Below the pieces are notes generated by a model. It saw nothing but the letters and a program-made list of their open reading frames with translations. It made no database searches and was not told the origin of the DNA. Both the position numbers and the translations under genes were made by a program. DNA of 64,000 nucleotides from Hymenobacter sp. YIM 151500-1 (GTDB taxonomy: Bacteria > Bacteroidota > Bacteroidia > Cytophagales > Hymenobacteraceae), in the NCBI RefSeq assembly GCF_025979885.1, contig NZ_CP110139.1, forward strand, positions 4,298,001 through 4,362,000, given 5' to 3'. Shown here one piece after another: positions 14,601 through 22,695 of this stretch (the first letter of the stretch is position 1; every line of letters starts with the position of its first letter).

Positions 14601-15113
14601 TTACCGGTGAGTATCAGTGGTTGGTATACTTCCAGTATGTGATTCGACTGAGTGATAAATCGACATGCCCAGTAGCTTCCATTGGTGAGACATCACAACG
14701 TGATAGTTGAGTTTACCCAGCTCAGAATTGACCGTGCCCATATCTGCCGTCCATTTGTGACCCATTACAAACCCCGAAACGTCAGCATACAAACCCAGCG
14801 GTTCTACTCCCGAGGTGGTACGGTTGCCTTCAACACGGAGGCTAAGAGAATGAATTACGCTGAGAGTTTTAGAATGATCTGCGCTCCAGTTTCCTAATGA
14901 TTGACGGCTTGCTTTCTGCGCCAATAGATTCTCATCAGGCTCGTTGACCACAGAACCTCCCGCACTGGCACAAGTAGTTAGCAGTCCTATTGTGAATATA
15001 AGAGTTAAACCTGTTCCAATCTTCCGCCGAAGCACTACAAGGACCTGAAGCCAAGAGTACAGGAACAAAAGCAGGAGAAGAAGATTGAGGAGTGACCACA
15101 GGAGAGATGCCAT
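14601..15113 (-). CDS. Hypothetical membrane-anchored or lipoprotein
   Basis: A 170-residue protein of unknown function with visibly lower GC content than its neighbours. From the ATG it has two hydrophobic stretches (LLWSLLNLLLLLLFLYSWLQ and IGTGLTLIFTIGLL). A GTG at 15035 would give a shorter, 144-residue lipoprotein (MLRRKIGTGLTLIFTIGLLT, lipid Cys in LLTTC), which may be the true form. The mature part (NEPDENLLAQKASRQSLGNW, LYADVSGFVMGHKWTADMG) has no recognised domain. It shares the ahcY terminator and starts 30 bp after the SDR gene ends, so it could be read through from that gene. Confidence 0.55.
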   Translation of the reverse strand: MASLLWSLLNLLLLLLFLYSWLQVLVVLRRKIGTGLTLIFTIGLLTTCASAGGSVVNEPDENLLAQKASRQSLGNWSADHSKTLSVIHSLSLRVEGNRTTSGVEPLGLYADVSGFVMGHKWTADMGTVNSELGKLNYHVVMSHQWKLLGMSIYHSVESHTGSIPTTDTHR

Positions 15114-15143
15114 CCGATCTGATGTGTATGGTTTCTGAATAGT

Positions 15144-16010
15144 TTAGAAAAACCGCTGCCCTACCATCTGCTCCGACTGTTCCCACAGTGCCTGAACATT
15201 TTCGGGGGTGTTAAAAGGGTGCTGCACGGGTTCAGCGCGTTTCTTGGCGAAAAAACCGCCGCTGCTGTTGCCTGCTGCCGGGTCGAGAGCCAGGAATAAG
15301 GTGGTTTCGGCGCCTTTTTCCGGGGAAAGCAGGAAAGGGCGGGCCAGTTTCACTCCCCAACCCAGCAGGCCGCCCGACTGCTGGCCGAACCCGGTGGCTA
15401 CTACGCCGGGGTGTAGGCTGTGGGTGATGACGTTCTGGATGTTTCGTTCGCGCAGGCGCCGCGCCAGCTCTTGCGTGAACAGGATATTATAGAGCTTGGT
15501 GTTGGCGTACTGCCGCATAGGGCTGTAGCCACGTTCCTGGTTAAGGTCGTCGAGGCGGGGCTTAGCCATCTTGTAGCCCATCGAAGCCACGTTGATAACA
15601 CGCGCCGCCGGGCTCCGGCGTAAGTGGTCCAGGAGCAAGGCCGTCAGCAGAAAATGCCCCAGATGATTGGTGGCCAGCGTCATTTCAAAACCCTGCTTCG
15701 ATACTTGTCGCGGCGTGCCAAAGAGCAGGCCGGCGTTGTTGATTAACAGGTCGAGCCGCGGGTAAGTAGCCTGAAACTCGGTGGCAGCCCGCCGCACCTG
15801 TTCCAGGTCCGACAAGTCGCATAGCACCACGCTTACCCGGTCGGGGCCGGCCACCCGCGCAATAGCGCGGCGCGACAACTCGGCTTTGTCAGCGTTGCGG
15901 GCCAGCAGCACTACATGGTAGCCGTAGCGGGCCAAGTCACGGGCCGTAATTTCACCGATGCCGGAAGTAGCGCCGGTAACCAGCGCAACGGGAGGAGCCT
16001 CTGTGGACAT
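15144..16010 (-). CDS. Short-chain dehydrogenase/reductase
   Basis: A 288-residue SDR enzyme of the retinol-dehydrogenase-like subgroup. The NAD(P)-binding motif TGATSGIG is at residues 12-19, the structural NNAG follows LDLLI, and the catalytic region has NVASMGYKMAKP (Ser) and YANTK (Tyr and Lys of YxxxK). PGVVATGF matches the post-catalytic loop. An Arg in VVLLARN after strand 2 suggests NADPH preference. The substrate is unknown. It probably acts in the cytoplasm. The ATG is clear, and no -7 box was found in the 180-bp gap before it. Confidence 0.85.
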   Translation of the reverse strand: MSTEAPPVALVTGATSGIGEITARDLARYGYHVVLLARNADKAELSRRAIARVAGPDRVSVVLCDLSDLEQVRRAATEFQATYPRLDLLINNAGLLFGTPRQVSKQGFEMTLATNHLGHFLLTALLLDHLRRSPAARVINVASMGYKMAKPRLDDLNQERGYSPMRQYANTKLYNILFTQELARRLRERNIQNVITHSLHPGVVATGFGQQSGGLLGWGVKLARPFLLSPEKGAETTLFLALDPAAGNSSGGFFAKKRAEPVQHPFNTPENVQALWEQSEQMVGQRFF

Positions 16011-16189
16011 AGCAGGTAGAGAGAAGAGAACAGAATGCCGGATGCAGACGCAAGCGGGGGCTAAATATTGTAGCTAAATTCTGCACCGCTCCCGGTTGGG
16101 CTTGCGGGCTAAGAGACGGTGGTAGCTTTCGAGCTGAAAACCGGGGCTTTGGCTATAAGAATTGGCTGCTGATTACCATTCCCCAACCT

Positions 16190-17038
16190 TTAGTGTGCCA
16201 CCTCTAGCTGGAGCATATGCGGGCGGGCGGCAGCATCCACAATTCGCACTATGTACCTACCCGCGGGTAGCCCATCTACCGGAATGTCGAGCGTAGCGGC
16301 TAGGGAGTCGTATGTTCGCACTTGCTGCCCGCGAGTATTGAAGAGCTGCACCGTGCGGCGGCCGGCATAGCTAAAGTCCAGGGTGGCGCGGGTGTGGGCG
16401 GGGTTAGGGTAGAGCCGGGCAGGCACGGCAATGGCAGATGCTGGTAAGACAGATGCCTGGCGGGCGGACTGCTGTAAGCGGTAAGCTGGTAGACTGTCCA
16501 GTTCAGCTGCGTAAAAGGTCCGCAGGTGCTTGATGTCGAAGCGCAGCCGTATGCTGTCAGGTTCAGGGTGGCGGTAACGGACCAGCTCAGCTGCATACCC
16601 TTTCCTAACGGCAGCAGCCAGATGGCTCATCTGGAGGAAGCCAGTCAGCAAGCCGCGCACCTCACCGTCCCGGATTTGCACCGCATGAACCCAGCAGCTC
16701 GAGTTAGCCTGCGGCTCCACCACATAGTAAAGCCGACGGTGCCGAAGCACCCAAGCGTCCAGCAGCAAACTGCTGTCGGCCAGGTTGATAATCCGGCTGC
16801 GCTTGGTGGATGGGTCAAACTGGGTAGCCAAGTGCAAAGTGTCATCGGGGCCAAGCAAGGTCAACTGTGGGCCAAGCACCCGAACCAGGCTAACAGAGCG
16901 CTTGACTGTAACAGCATCAAAAGCTGCTCCCGGAAACTCAGGCTGTAAATTTTCGCACCCACTCAGGCCGGCAGCTGCCCCAAACAGTAACCCCCAACCA
17001 AGCAGCAGTAAGCCAAGACGTGACATAGGATTCGGCAT
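16190..17038 (-). CDS. Lipoprotein with type IX sorting domain
   Basis: A 282-residue protein. Start MPNPMSRLGLLLLGWGLLFG leads to a lipobox AGLSGC; the second ATG (17026) gives an equally good signal. The middle part (LVRVLGPQLTLLGPDDTLHL, IINLADSSLLLDAWVLRHRR) is not recognised. The last 80 residues are a type A T9SS sorting domain: ARLYPNPAHTRATLDFSYAG, VQLFNTRGQQVRTYDS, GLPAGRYIVRI. Having both a lipoprotein signal and a T9SS tail is unusual. It is expected at the cell surface or released. The GT2 gene is divergent, 70 bp away. Confidence 0.75.
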   Translation of the reverse strand: MPNPMSRLGLLLLGWGLLFGAAAGLSGCENLQPEFPGAAFDAVTVKRSVSLVRVLGPQLTLLGPDDTLHLATQFDPSTKRSRIINLADSSLLLDAWVLRHRRLYYVVEPQANSSCWVHAVQIRDGEVRGLLTGFLQMSHLAAAVRKGYAAELVRYRHPEPDSIRLRFDIKHLRTFYAAELDSLPAYRLQQSARQASVLPASAIAVPARLYPNPAHTRATLDFSYAGRRTVQLFNTRGQQVRTYDSLAATLDIPVDGLPAGRYIVRIVDAAARPHMLQLEVAH

Positions 17039-17107
17039 CAGACGGTGGACCAGTCCTGCTGAATCCGAATTTGGCAACTATGTCACCTTTGCGGGGCGTG
17101 CAAAATC

Positions 17108-17905
17108 ATGGCGCCGCCAAAACCCCCGATATTTGCCGCTGCTATGCCCGTTGCCGTTCCCTTATCTGTCGTCATTATCACCTACAACGAAGAAGCCAAC
17201 ATCGGCCGCTGCCTGGAAGCCCTGCACGAAGTAGCCGATGAGGTAGTGGTGGTTGATTCGTTTTCCACGGACCGCACTGTGGACATCTGCCGCCAGCACG
17301 GGGCGCGGGTCATTCAGCACGCTTTCGAGGGCTACGTGCAGCAGAAGAATTTTGCCACCGCCCAGGCCCGCCACGACTACGTGCTTCAGCTCGATGCCGA
17401 TGAGGTGCTGACTGAGGAGCTGCGCCAAAGCATCCGGGCGGCCCGCCACAACTGGCAGGGTGGGGGCTACACCCTGGCCCGCCTCACCAACTACTGCGGC
17501 TCCTGGGTGCGCCACGGCGGCTGGTACCCCGACCGGAAGCTGCGCCTCTACGACCGGCGCTGGGGCCAGTGGACCGGCTTGCTCCTGCACGAGCGGTACG
17601 AGCTGCAACCCAATCAGCCCGCCCCCTTGCCCCTGGCCGGCGACGCCCTGCACTACTCGTATCATTCCGTGGAGCAGCACGTCAGCCAGCTCAACCGCTT
17701 CACCAGCATTGCCGCCGAGGAGCTGCGGCTGCGCAATAAGCGGCGCGTCACGCTGTATCATCTGCTGCTGAAGCCCTGGTGGAAATTCGTGCACGGCTAT
17801 TTCCTGCGGCTGGGCTTTCTAGATGGGTTTGCCGGCCTGTGTATCGCCGTTATTTCGGCCTGGGGCGTGTTTCTGAAATTCGCCAAGCTCAAACTCAGAA
17901 AGTAG
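17108..17905 (+). CDS. Glycosyltransferase family 2
   Basis: A 265-residue GT-A glycosyltransferase of the WaaE/KdtX-like group, which adds a sugar to lipopolysaccharide core. Visible are the nucleotide-sugar strand LSVVIITYNEEANIGRCLEA, the VDSFSTDRT loop, the metal-binding LDADE (DxD-like), and YPDRKLRLYDRRWGQWTG followed by LLHERYEL as in WaaE homologues. The C-terminal WKFVHGYFLRLGFLDGFAGL is an amphipathic or membrane-contacting helix. The gene starts a three-gene glycan cluster with the GT9 and O-antigen ligase genes. An imperfect -7 box (CACCTTTG) lies about 16 bp before the ATG. Confidence 0.88.
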   Translation: MAPPKPPIFAAAMPVAVPLSVVIITYNEEANIGRCLEALHEVADEVVVVDSFSTDRTVDICRQHGARVIQHAFEGYVQQKNFATAQARHDYVLQLDADEVLTEELRQSIRAARHNWQGGGYTLARLTNYCGSWVRHGGWYPDRKLRLYDRRWGQWTGLLLHERYELQPNQPAPLPLAGDALHYSYHSVEQHVSQLNRFTSIAAEELRLRNKRRVTLYHLLLKPWWKFVHGYFLRLGFLDGFAGLCIAVISAWGVFLKFAKLKLRK

Positions 17906-17971
17906 CCTCCGCCACTCTATAGGTTACAGCATTTAACGCCCAACGCAGCCAACTCACCACTTCACTACCCC

Positions 17972-19054
17972 ATGCTCACCTTTCTTATCAGCCGCACCGA
18001 TGCCATTGGCGACGTAGTGCTGACGCTGCCGGTGGCGGGTCGGCTTAAGCAGCTGTTTCCGGGGTGCCGGGTGGTGTTGCTAGGGCGCACCTACACGGCG
18101 GCCGTTGCCGCCGCCTGCCCAGCCATCGATGACTTCCTGAACTTCGACGACCTGCTCCAGCTGCCGCCCGCCGAGCAGGTAGCCGCGCTCCGCCGCCAGC
18201 AGGCCGCTGCCATTGTGCACGTATTCCCGAACAAGCACGTTGCCAGATGGGCCCGGCAGGCCGCAATTCCCCTGCGCATCGGCACCCGTAACCGGTGGTT
18301 CCACTGGCTCACCTGCAACCGCTTGGTAGCACTAAGCCGCAAAAATTCACTTCTGCACGAGGCTCAACTCAATCTGCTACTGCTTCAACCTCTGCACCAG
18401 CTAGCCGCCCAGAGTGGAGCCACAGGGCCTTCGGACACCCTAGCTCAGCCTATACCGCTACCGGAGCTAGGCCGATTGGCACCGCTGAGGCCGGCGGCCC
18501 CGCTGCCCACCGAGCTGCGGCAGTTGCTGGAAGCTCGCCGGCCGGGGCAGCTCAACGTGCTTCTACACCCGCGCAGCCGGGGTAGCGCCCGGGAGTGGGG
18601 CCTGGCGCACTTCGGGAAACTGGCCCGCCTGCTACACCACAGCGGCCACCGCGTATTCGTGACAGGCACGGCGGCGGAAGAAGAGGAGCTGCGCACCTGG
18701 TTAGCTGAGCACCAGCCCTACTTGGCCGCCGACCTCACCGGCCAGCTGAGCCTGCCGGTGTTCATCAGCTTCATAGCCGCCGCCGATGGCCTGGTAGCGG
18801 GCAGCACCGGACCCTTGCACCTGGCGGCGGCGCTGGGGCGGCACGCGCTGGGGCTCTACCCGCCCATCCGGCCCATGCACCCCGGCCGCTGGGCGCCGCT
18901 GGGCCCGCACGCCACCTACCTGGTTTTCGACAAGCCCAACTGCCAGGATTGCCGCACGCAGCCACAGGCCTGTGCCTGCATCAAAGCCATTGAGCCGGCC
19001 CAGGTCGGGGCCCAGGTTCAGGCCTGGGCACCCTTGCCTTCCGGTGGTTTCTGA
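17972..19054 (+). CDS. Glycosyltransferase family 9 (heptosyltransferase-like)
   Basis: A 360-residue GT-B enzyme of the ADP-heptose:LPS heptosyltransferase family. The N-terminal TDAIGDVVLTLPVAGRLKQL and VVLLGRTYT match the first Rossmann domain, and LLHPRSRGSAREWGLAHFGK and DGLVAGSTGPLHLAAALG the donor-binding second domain. It probably transfers a heptose or similar sugar to lipid A core on the cytoplasmic face. It lies 66 bp after the GT2 gene and 16 bp before the O-antigen ligase gene, consistent with one transcript for lipopolysaccharide assembly. Confidence 0.88.
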   Translation: MLTFLISRTDAIGDVVLTLPVAGRLKQLFPGCRVVLLGRTYTAAVAAACPAIDDFLNFDDLLQLPPAEQVAALRRQQAAAIVHVFPNKHVARWARQAAIPLRIGTRNRWFHWLTCNRLVALSRKNSLLHEAQLNLLLLQPLHQLAAQSGATGPSDTLAQPIPLPELGRLAPLRPAAPLPTELRQLLEARRPGQLNVLLHPRSRGSAREWGLAHFGKLARLLHHSGHRVFVTGTAAEEEELRTWLAEHQPYLAADLTGQLSLPVFISFIAAADGLVAGSTGPLHLAAALGRHALGLYPPIRPMHPGRWAPLGPHATYLVFDKPNCQDCRTQPQACACIKAIEPAQVGAQVQAWAPLPSGGF

Positions 19055-19070
19055 GCTACTTGCTTTCCGA

Positions 19071-20405
19071 ATGGGTCTTTTTTCTTTTTTACATCGTCCG
19101 GGCAGCTTTGCACTATGGTGGCGCACCGGGCGCCTTTCCCAGCACCTGTTGTGGCTGGCGTGCATGGCCGGAGTAGCGGGGCTGTTGGCTTCTAGGGCGC
19201 TGGTGGCCCTTAGCCCCGTGGCGGGCGTAGTGGCGGCGCTGGCCAACCCACACGTGCGGCAGGAGCTGCCCCGCTGGCTGCGGCTGCGCACGGTGTGGCC
19301 CCCGCTGCTCTTGTATCTGCTGCTGGTTGTGAGCGGGGTGTACACCCAGCAGCTGGACATTTGGCGGCACGAGCTGTTTCGGCAGCTGCCCTGGCTTGGG
19401 GTGCCGCTGGCTTTCGGGCTAGCCGTGCCGCTAACCGGGCGGCAGCGCTTCAGCGTGGGCGTTTTCTTCGTGCTGGGTACGGCCGCAGTAGGAGCCGCCA
19501 CCGTGGCGCAGTACCTGCTGAACCCCGCGGCCGCCAACCACGCGTTTGGCACGGGGCAGAGCATGCCTTCCGTCACACGCATCTTTCACATTCATTTTGG
19601 GCTGATGCTGGCCCTGGCTACCTTCTTTGGCCTGCTGCTGCGGCGGGAGCGGTGGGCGCGGGCCTGGCTGCGCGGAGCCTTGCTGGCGGCGGCCATCCTG
19701 TGCGGGCTCACGCTGCACGTACTGGCCTACCGTACCGGGCTGCTGGTGTTGTACGCGGGGCTGCTGTTGAATTCCCTGCTGCTCTTGCTTGTGCAGCGCA
19801 AGGTGTGGCTGGGCCTGGGGCTGCTGGGGCTGCTGGCCGGTGTGCCCTGGATTGCCTATCAGTCGCTGGAGTCGGTGCGGCAGCGGGTGGAGGCTACCAC
19901 CTACGACCTGGTCCGGTTTCAGCGGGGTGAAGACATCAACCAGTTTTCCCTGGCCCGGCGGCTGGCGGCCTGGCAAACGGCTTCGGTGGTTATTCGGCAG
20001 CAGCCCTGGCTTGGCACGGGCCCGGCCGATGTGCACGCCGCCATGATGCAGCAGTATAGCTGGCGCAGCTACGGCCTGCGCCCCGAAAACCGGGCCATGG
20101 TGCACAATCAGTACCTGCACGCCCTCGTAGCCGGCGGCGTAGTAGGCTTAAGCTTGTGGCTGCTCGCACTATTGGGGCCGTTGGTGCAACCCGGCCTACG
20201 CTCAAGCCCGTACGTGTATCATTTCCTGCTGGTGCAGGCCACCGCCATGCTGGTCGATTCGCTGCTCGAAATGCAAATCGGCTTCAACTTGTTTGTATTC
20301 CTCTACGGCTTCCTCATTGTCGCCCGCGAACGGCAGCTTCGGGCCCGCTTCTACTCTGCCTGCGCCTCTCTTAGAAGGCCCGGTTTAAAGCGTACATTTG
20401 TCTAA
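19071..20405 (+). CDS. O-antigen ligase family membrane protein
   Basis: A 444-residue polytopic membrane protein with about 11 hydrophobic segments. The large periplasmic loop and the motif QPWLGTGPADVHAAMMQQY followed by VHNQYLHALVAGGVVGLSLW are typical of the Wzy/WaaL O-antigen ligase superfamily, where the conserved His acts in joining polymer to lipid A core. The ATG at 19071 follows the GT9 stop by 16 bp; upstream frame extensions overlap that gene and are rejected. It is clearly paralogous to the protein encoded at 46163-47437 (NPWLGVGKANMEAEL...PHNQYLYAAV). Confidence 0.85.
   Translation: MGLFSFLHRPGSFALWWRTGRLSQHLLWLACMAGVAGLLASRALVALSPVAGVVAALANPHVRQELPRWLRLRTVWPPLLLYLLLVVSGVYTQQLDIWRHELFRQLPWLGVPLAFGLAVPLTGRQRFSVGVFFVLGTAAVGAATVAQYLLNPAAANHAFGTGQSMPSVTRIFHIHFGLMLALATFFGLLLRRERWARAWLRGALLAAAILCGLTLHVLAYRTGLLVLYAGLLLNSLLLLLVQRKVWLGLGLLGLLAGVPWIAYQSLESVRQRVEATTYDLVRFQRGEDINQFSLARRLAAWQTASVVIRQQPWLGTGPADVHAAMMQQYSWRSYGLRPENRAMVHNQYLHALVAGGVVGLSLWLLALLGPLVQPGLRSSPYVYHFLLVQATAMLVDSLLEMQIGFNLFVFLYGFLIVARERQLRARFYSACASLRRPGLKRTFV
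20393..20400 (+). promoter_or_regulatory. -7 box TACATTTG of the sigma factor operon
   Basis: A perfect TAnnTTTG match overlapping the last codons of the O-antigen ligase gene, 47 bp before the sigma factor ATG. It suggests that the sigma/anti-sigma/gmk/nadD genes have their own transcript. Confidence 0.55.
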
Positions 20406-20447
20406 CAGCGGTATTTTTTCAATATTCAGCCGCAATTTTCAGCGTCC

Positions 20448-21092
20448 ATGAGCGACTCTCCCGAACGGGTTCCTAAACTGAGCAAAGAGGAAAAAGACCG
20501 GCGTTTTCAGGCCGAACTGATGCCCGTGCTCGACTCCCTGTACAACTTCGCCTTCCGACTTACCCTGGACGAAGACGATGCAAATGACCTTGTGCAGGAA
20601 ACTTATCTGAAAGCATATCGCTTCTTTGAGTACTTTGAACCAGGAACGAACGCCAAAGCGTGGCTGTTTCGCATCCTGAAAAACTCGTTCATCAACGATT
20701 TCCGCAAAAAAAGTAAGCAGCCTGCCAAGGTTGATTACAGCGAAATCGAAGGGTACTACAACTCGGAAGATGTGGAGGCCGAAGGCGACGCCGGCAGCAC
20801 CTCAACCGACCTGCGGCAGCAAGCCGTGCGCGACCTGATCGGCGACGAGGTGGCCAGCGCACTCAACTCGCTGCCGGTGGATTTCCGTACCGTCATTATC
20901 CTCTGCGACCTGGAAGGGTTTACCTACGAGGAAATGGCCAAGGTGCTAGATATTCCCATCGGAACGGTGCGTTCCCGCTTACACCGGGCCCGCAACTTTC
21001 TGAAGGAAAAACTGGAAAGGTACGCCAAGTCGATGGGCTACGGCTCTGAGAACGGCGGCGAGGAAGAACCTGAAACCGAAGACAACGAATAA
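20448..21092 (+). CDS. ECF-type RNA polymerase sigma factor
   Basis: A 214-residue sigma-70 family protein. Region 2 is DSLYNFAFRLTLDEDDANDL followed by VQETYLKAYRFFEYFEPG and AWLFRILKNSFINDFRKK. A 50-residue acidic linker (YYNSEDVEAEGDAGSTSTDL) precedes region 4, which has LNSLPVDFRTVIILCDLEGF, TYEEMAKVLDIPIGTVRSRL and HRARNFLKEKL. It binds core RNA polymerase to redirect transcription, and its targets are unknown. The anti-sigma gene follows 26 bp later and gmk and nadD after that, an arrangement usual in Cytophagales. The C-terminal tail is acidic. Confidence 0.93.
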   Translation: MSDSPERVPKLSKEEKDRRFQAELMPVLDSLYNFAFRLTLDEDDANDLVQETYLKAYRFFEYFEPGTNAKAWLFRILKNSFINDFRKKSKQPAKVDYSEIEGYYNSEDVEAEGDAGSTSTDLRQQAVRDLIGDEVASALNSLPVDFRTVIILCDLEGFTYEEMAKVLDIPIGTVRSRLHRARNFLKEKLERYAKSMGYGSENGGEEEPETEDNE

Positions 21093-21118
21093 CTTTCACC
21101 TCCACTTCCCCCACAAGT

Positions 21119-21406
21119 ATGGAAACTACATCTACGAAGCTAACCAACCAGAGCGTGGCCGCCACGTCCGGCCCCGACTGTGAACGTGTGAATACGATTC
21201 TCGACCAAATCATCGTTGGGCACGAGCCCACGGCCGAAGACGAAGAGTATTTCGTCAACCACGCCGAAGATTGCTCGCCATGCTTTGACAGCATTGATAA
21301 GCAGCGCATTTTCGTTGACTTTCTGGCTCAGCACATCGGGCGCAAAGGAGCGCCGACTGCCCTGTCCACCTCAATTCTTGCGCGCGTTCAAGCAGAAATG
21401 GCCTAA
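21119..21406 (+). CDS. Putative zinc-binding anti-sigma factor
   Basis: A 95-residue soluble protein with the ZAS-type signature HAEDCSPC (HX3CX2C), preceded by Cys21 and helices CERVNTILDQIIVGHEP and AEDEEYFVNH. Anti-sigma factors of this group hold ECF sigma factors through this small zinc-finger fold. There is no membrane segment, so it would act in the cytoplasm, perhaps as a redox or stress sensor. Its position right after the sigma factor gene supports the assignment, which is otherwise based on the short motif. The gmk start lies 9 bp after its stop. Confidence 0.72.
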   Translation: METTSTKLTNQSVAATSGPDCERVNTILDQIIVGHEPTAEDEEYFVNHAEDCSPCFDSIDKQRIFVDFLAQHIGRKGAPTALSTSILARVQAEMA

Positions 21407-21415
21407 TTTTACCCC

Positions 21416-22000
21416 ATGCAGGGTAAAATCATCGCCTTTTCGGCTCCGTCAGGTGCCGGCAAAACTACTATTGTGCGCCGGTTGCTGGAGCGGATTCCAG
21501 AGTTAAGTTTCTCCATTTCAGCGTGTACGCGCGACAAGCGGGGCCGCACCGAGGTCAACGGCAAGGATTACTACTTCATCTCCGTACAGGAGTTTCAGGA
21601 GAAAATCCGCCGCGACGACTTTGTCGAGTGGGAAGAAGTATACGAGGGAGCTTTCTACGGCACGCTCAAATCGGAAATTGAGCGTATCTGGGAGAGCGGC
21701 CACCACGCTGTGCTGGATGTGGACGTAAAAGGCGGCCTTAGCATCAAGGAGTTCTACAAGGACCGCGCCCTGGCCGTGTTCGTGAAGCCTCCGTCGCTAC
21801 AGGTGCTGGAGCAGCGCCTGCGTCACCGCGCCACCGACTCCGACGCCAGCATCTCAGCCCGTCTTTACAAAGCCAACTTTGAGCTGACTTTCGAGGACCG
21901 GTTTGACGTTACCATCGTCAACGACGACTTGGACCGCGCCATCGACCAGGCCGAGAAGCTAGTGCGTGAGTTTATCATGTCCGAGCCCGCCATTCTGTGA
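21416..22000 (+). CDS. gmk: Guanylate kinase
   Basis: A 194-residue enzyme that phosphorylates GMP to GDP with ATP. The P-loop FSAPSGAGKTTIVRRLL is at residues 5-21, the GMP-binding part has SACTRDKRGRTEVNGKDYYF and FVEWEEVYEGAFYGT, and the LID region has RLRHRATDSDASISARL. Length is normal. It starts 9 bp after the anti-sigma gene and overlaps nadD by three bases, so the four genes form one operon. Confidence 0.97.
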   Translation: MQGKIIAFSAPSGAGKTTIVRRLLERIPELSFSISACTRDKRGRTEVNGKDYYFISVQEFQEKIRRDDFVEWEEVYEGAFYGTLKSEIERIWESGHHAVLDVDVKGGLSIKEFYKDRALAVFVKPPSLQVLEQRLRHRATDSDASISARLYKANFELTFEDRFDVTIVNDDLDRAIDQAEKLVREFIMSEPAIL

Positions 22001-22590
22001 GCAGCCTTGCTTCCGTGGGGAAAGTGGGGCTGCTTTTTGGCTCTTTTAACCCCATCCATACCGGGCACCTCATTTTGGCCAACTTCATGGCCACGCACAC
22101 CGACCTGAGTGAGGTATGGCTGGTGGTATCGCCGCAAAGCCCCGATAAAGTAGGGCAGGAGCTGTTGCCCGAGCAGCAACGGCTGCACTTGGCACAACTC
22201 GCCATTGCCGGCAACGACCGGCTGCGGGCCCTGGATGTGGAGTTCAGCTTACCCAGGCCCAGCTACACCATCGACACGCTGGAGGAGCTGCGCCGCCGGT
22301 ATCCTGCGCAGCAGTTCGTACTGCTGATGGGTGAAGATAATATGCCCGGTTTGCCTCGCTGGAAAGAAGCCGCCCGCATCCTCGCCGAGTACGAAATCTA
22401 CGTGTATCCCCGCCCCGGCGTACGCACCGCCGACGCCAGCGCGCTGCCGCGGGTGCGCATCGTGCCAGCGCCCTTGCTCGACATTTCGGCTACGTTCATC
22501 CGCGCCTGCGTGCGAAACGGCCAATCCATCCGCTACCTGGTGCCGGAAGCCGTAGAGAAGCAGATTCTAGCCGCCGGCTACTGGCGTTGA
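21997..22590 (+). CDS. nadD: Nicotinate-nucleotide adenylyltransferase
   Basis: A 197-residue enzyme that joins NaMN and ATP to form deamido-NAD in NAD synthesis. It has the nucleotidyltransferase start LLFGSFNPIHTGHLILA with the HxGH motif, PQSPDK, YTIDTLEEL, LLMGEDNMPGLPRWKE and the C-terminal ISATFIRACVRNGQSIRYLV, the ISxTxxR signature. The start is GTG at 21997, overlapping the gmk stop. A later GTG at 22015 is possible. The perfect foldback at 22593 begins just after its stop. Confidence 0.95.
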   Translation: MSSLASVGKVGLLFGSFNPIHTGHLILANFMATHTDLSEVWLVVSPQSPDKVGQELLPEQQRLHLAQLAIAGNDRLRALDVEFSLPRPSYTIDTLEELRRRYPAQQFVLLMGEDNMPGLPRWKEAARILAEYEIYVYPRPGVRTADASALPRVRIVPAPLLDISATFIRACVRNGQSIRYLVPEAVEKQILAAGYWR

Positions 22591-22592
22591 TG

Positions 22593-22695
22593 TAGAGGTT
22601 AGACTAGGAGAAGTGAGAGGTGAGACTTTGTTCCGCAACCCAGCCGGATTTTCAGAACAAAGTCTCACCTCTCACTTCTCCTAGTCTAACCTCTA
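22593..22695. repeat. Perfect 41-bp foldback between nadD and frr
   Basis: The arms 22593-22633 and 22655-22695 are exact reverse complements over 41 bases with a 21-base loop. The arm reads TAGAGGTTAGACTA, then the shared core GGAGAAGTGAGAGGTGAGAC, then TTTGTTC. It fills the gap between the convergent nadD and frr genes, ending one base before the frr stop codon. It is related to 5482-5584 but differs from it at several arm positions, while its own two arms are identical. Confidence 0.9.
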
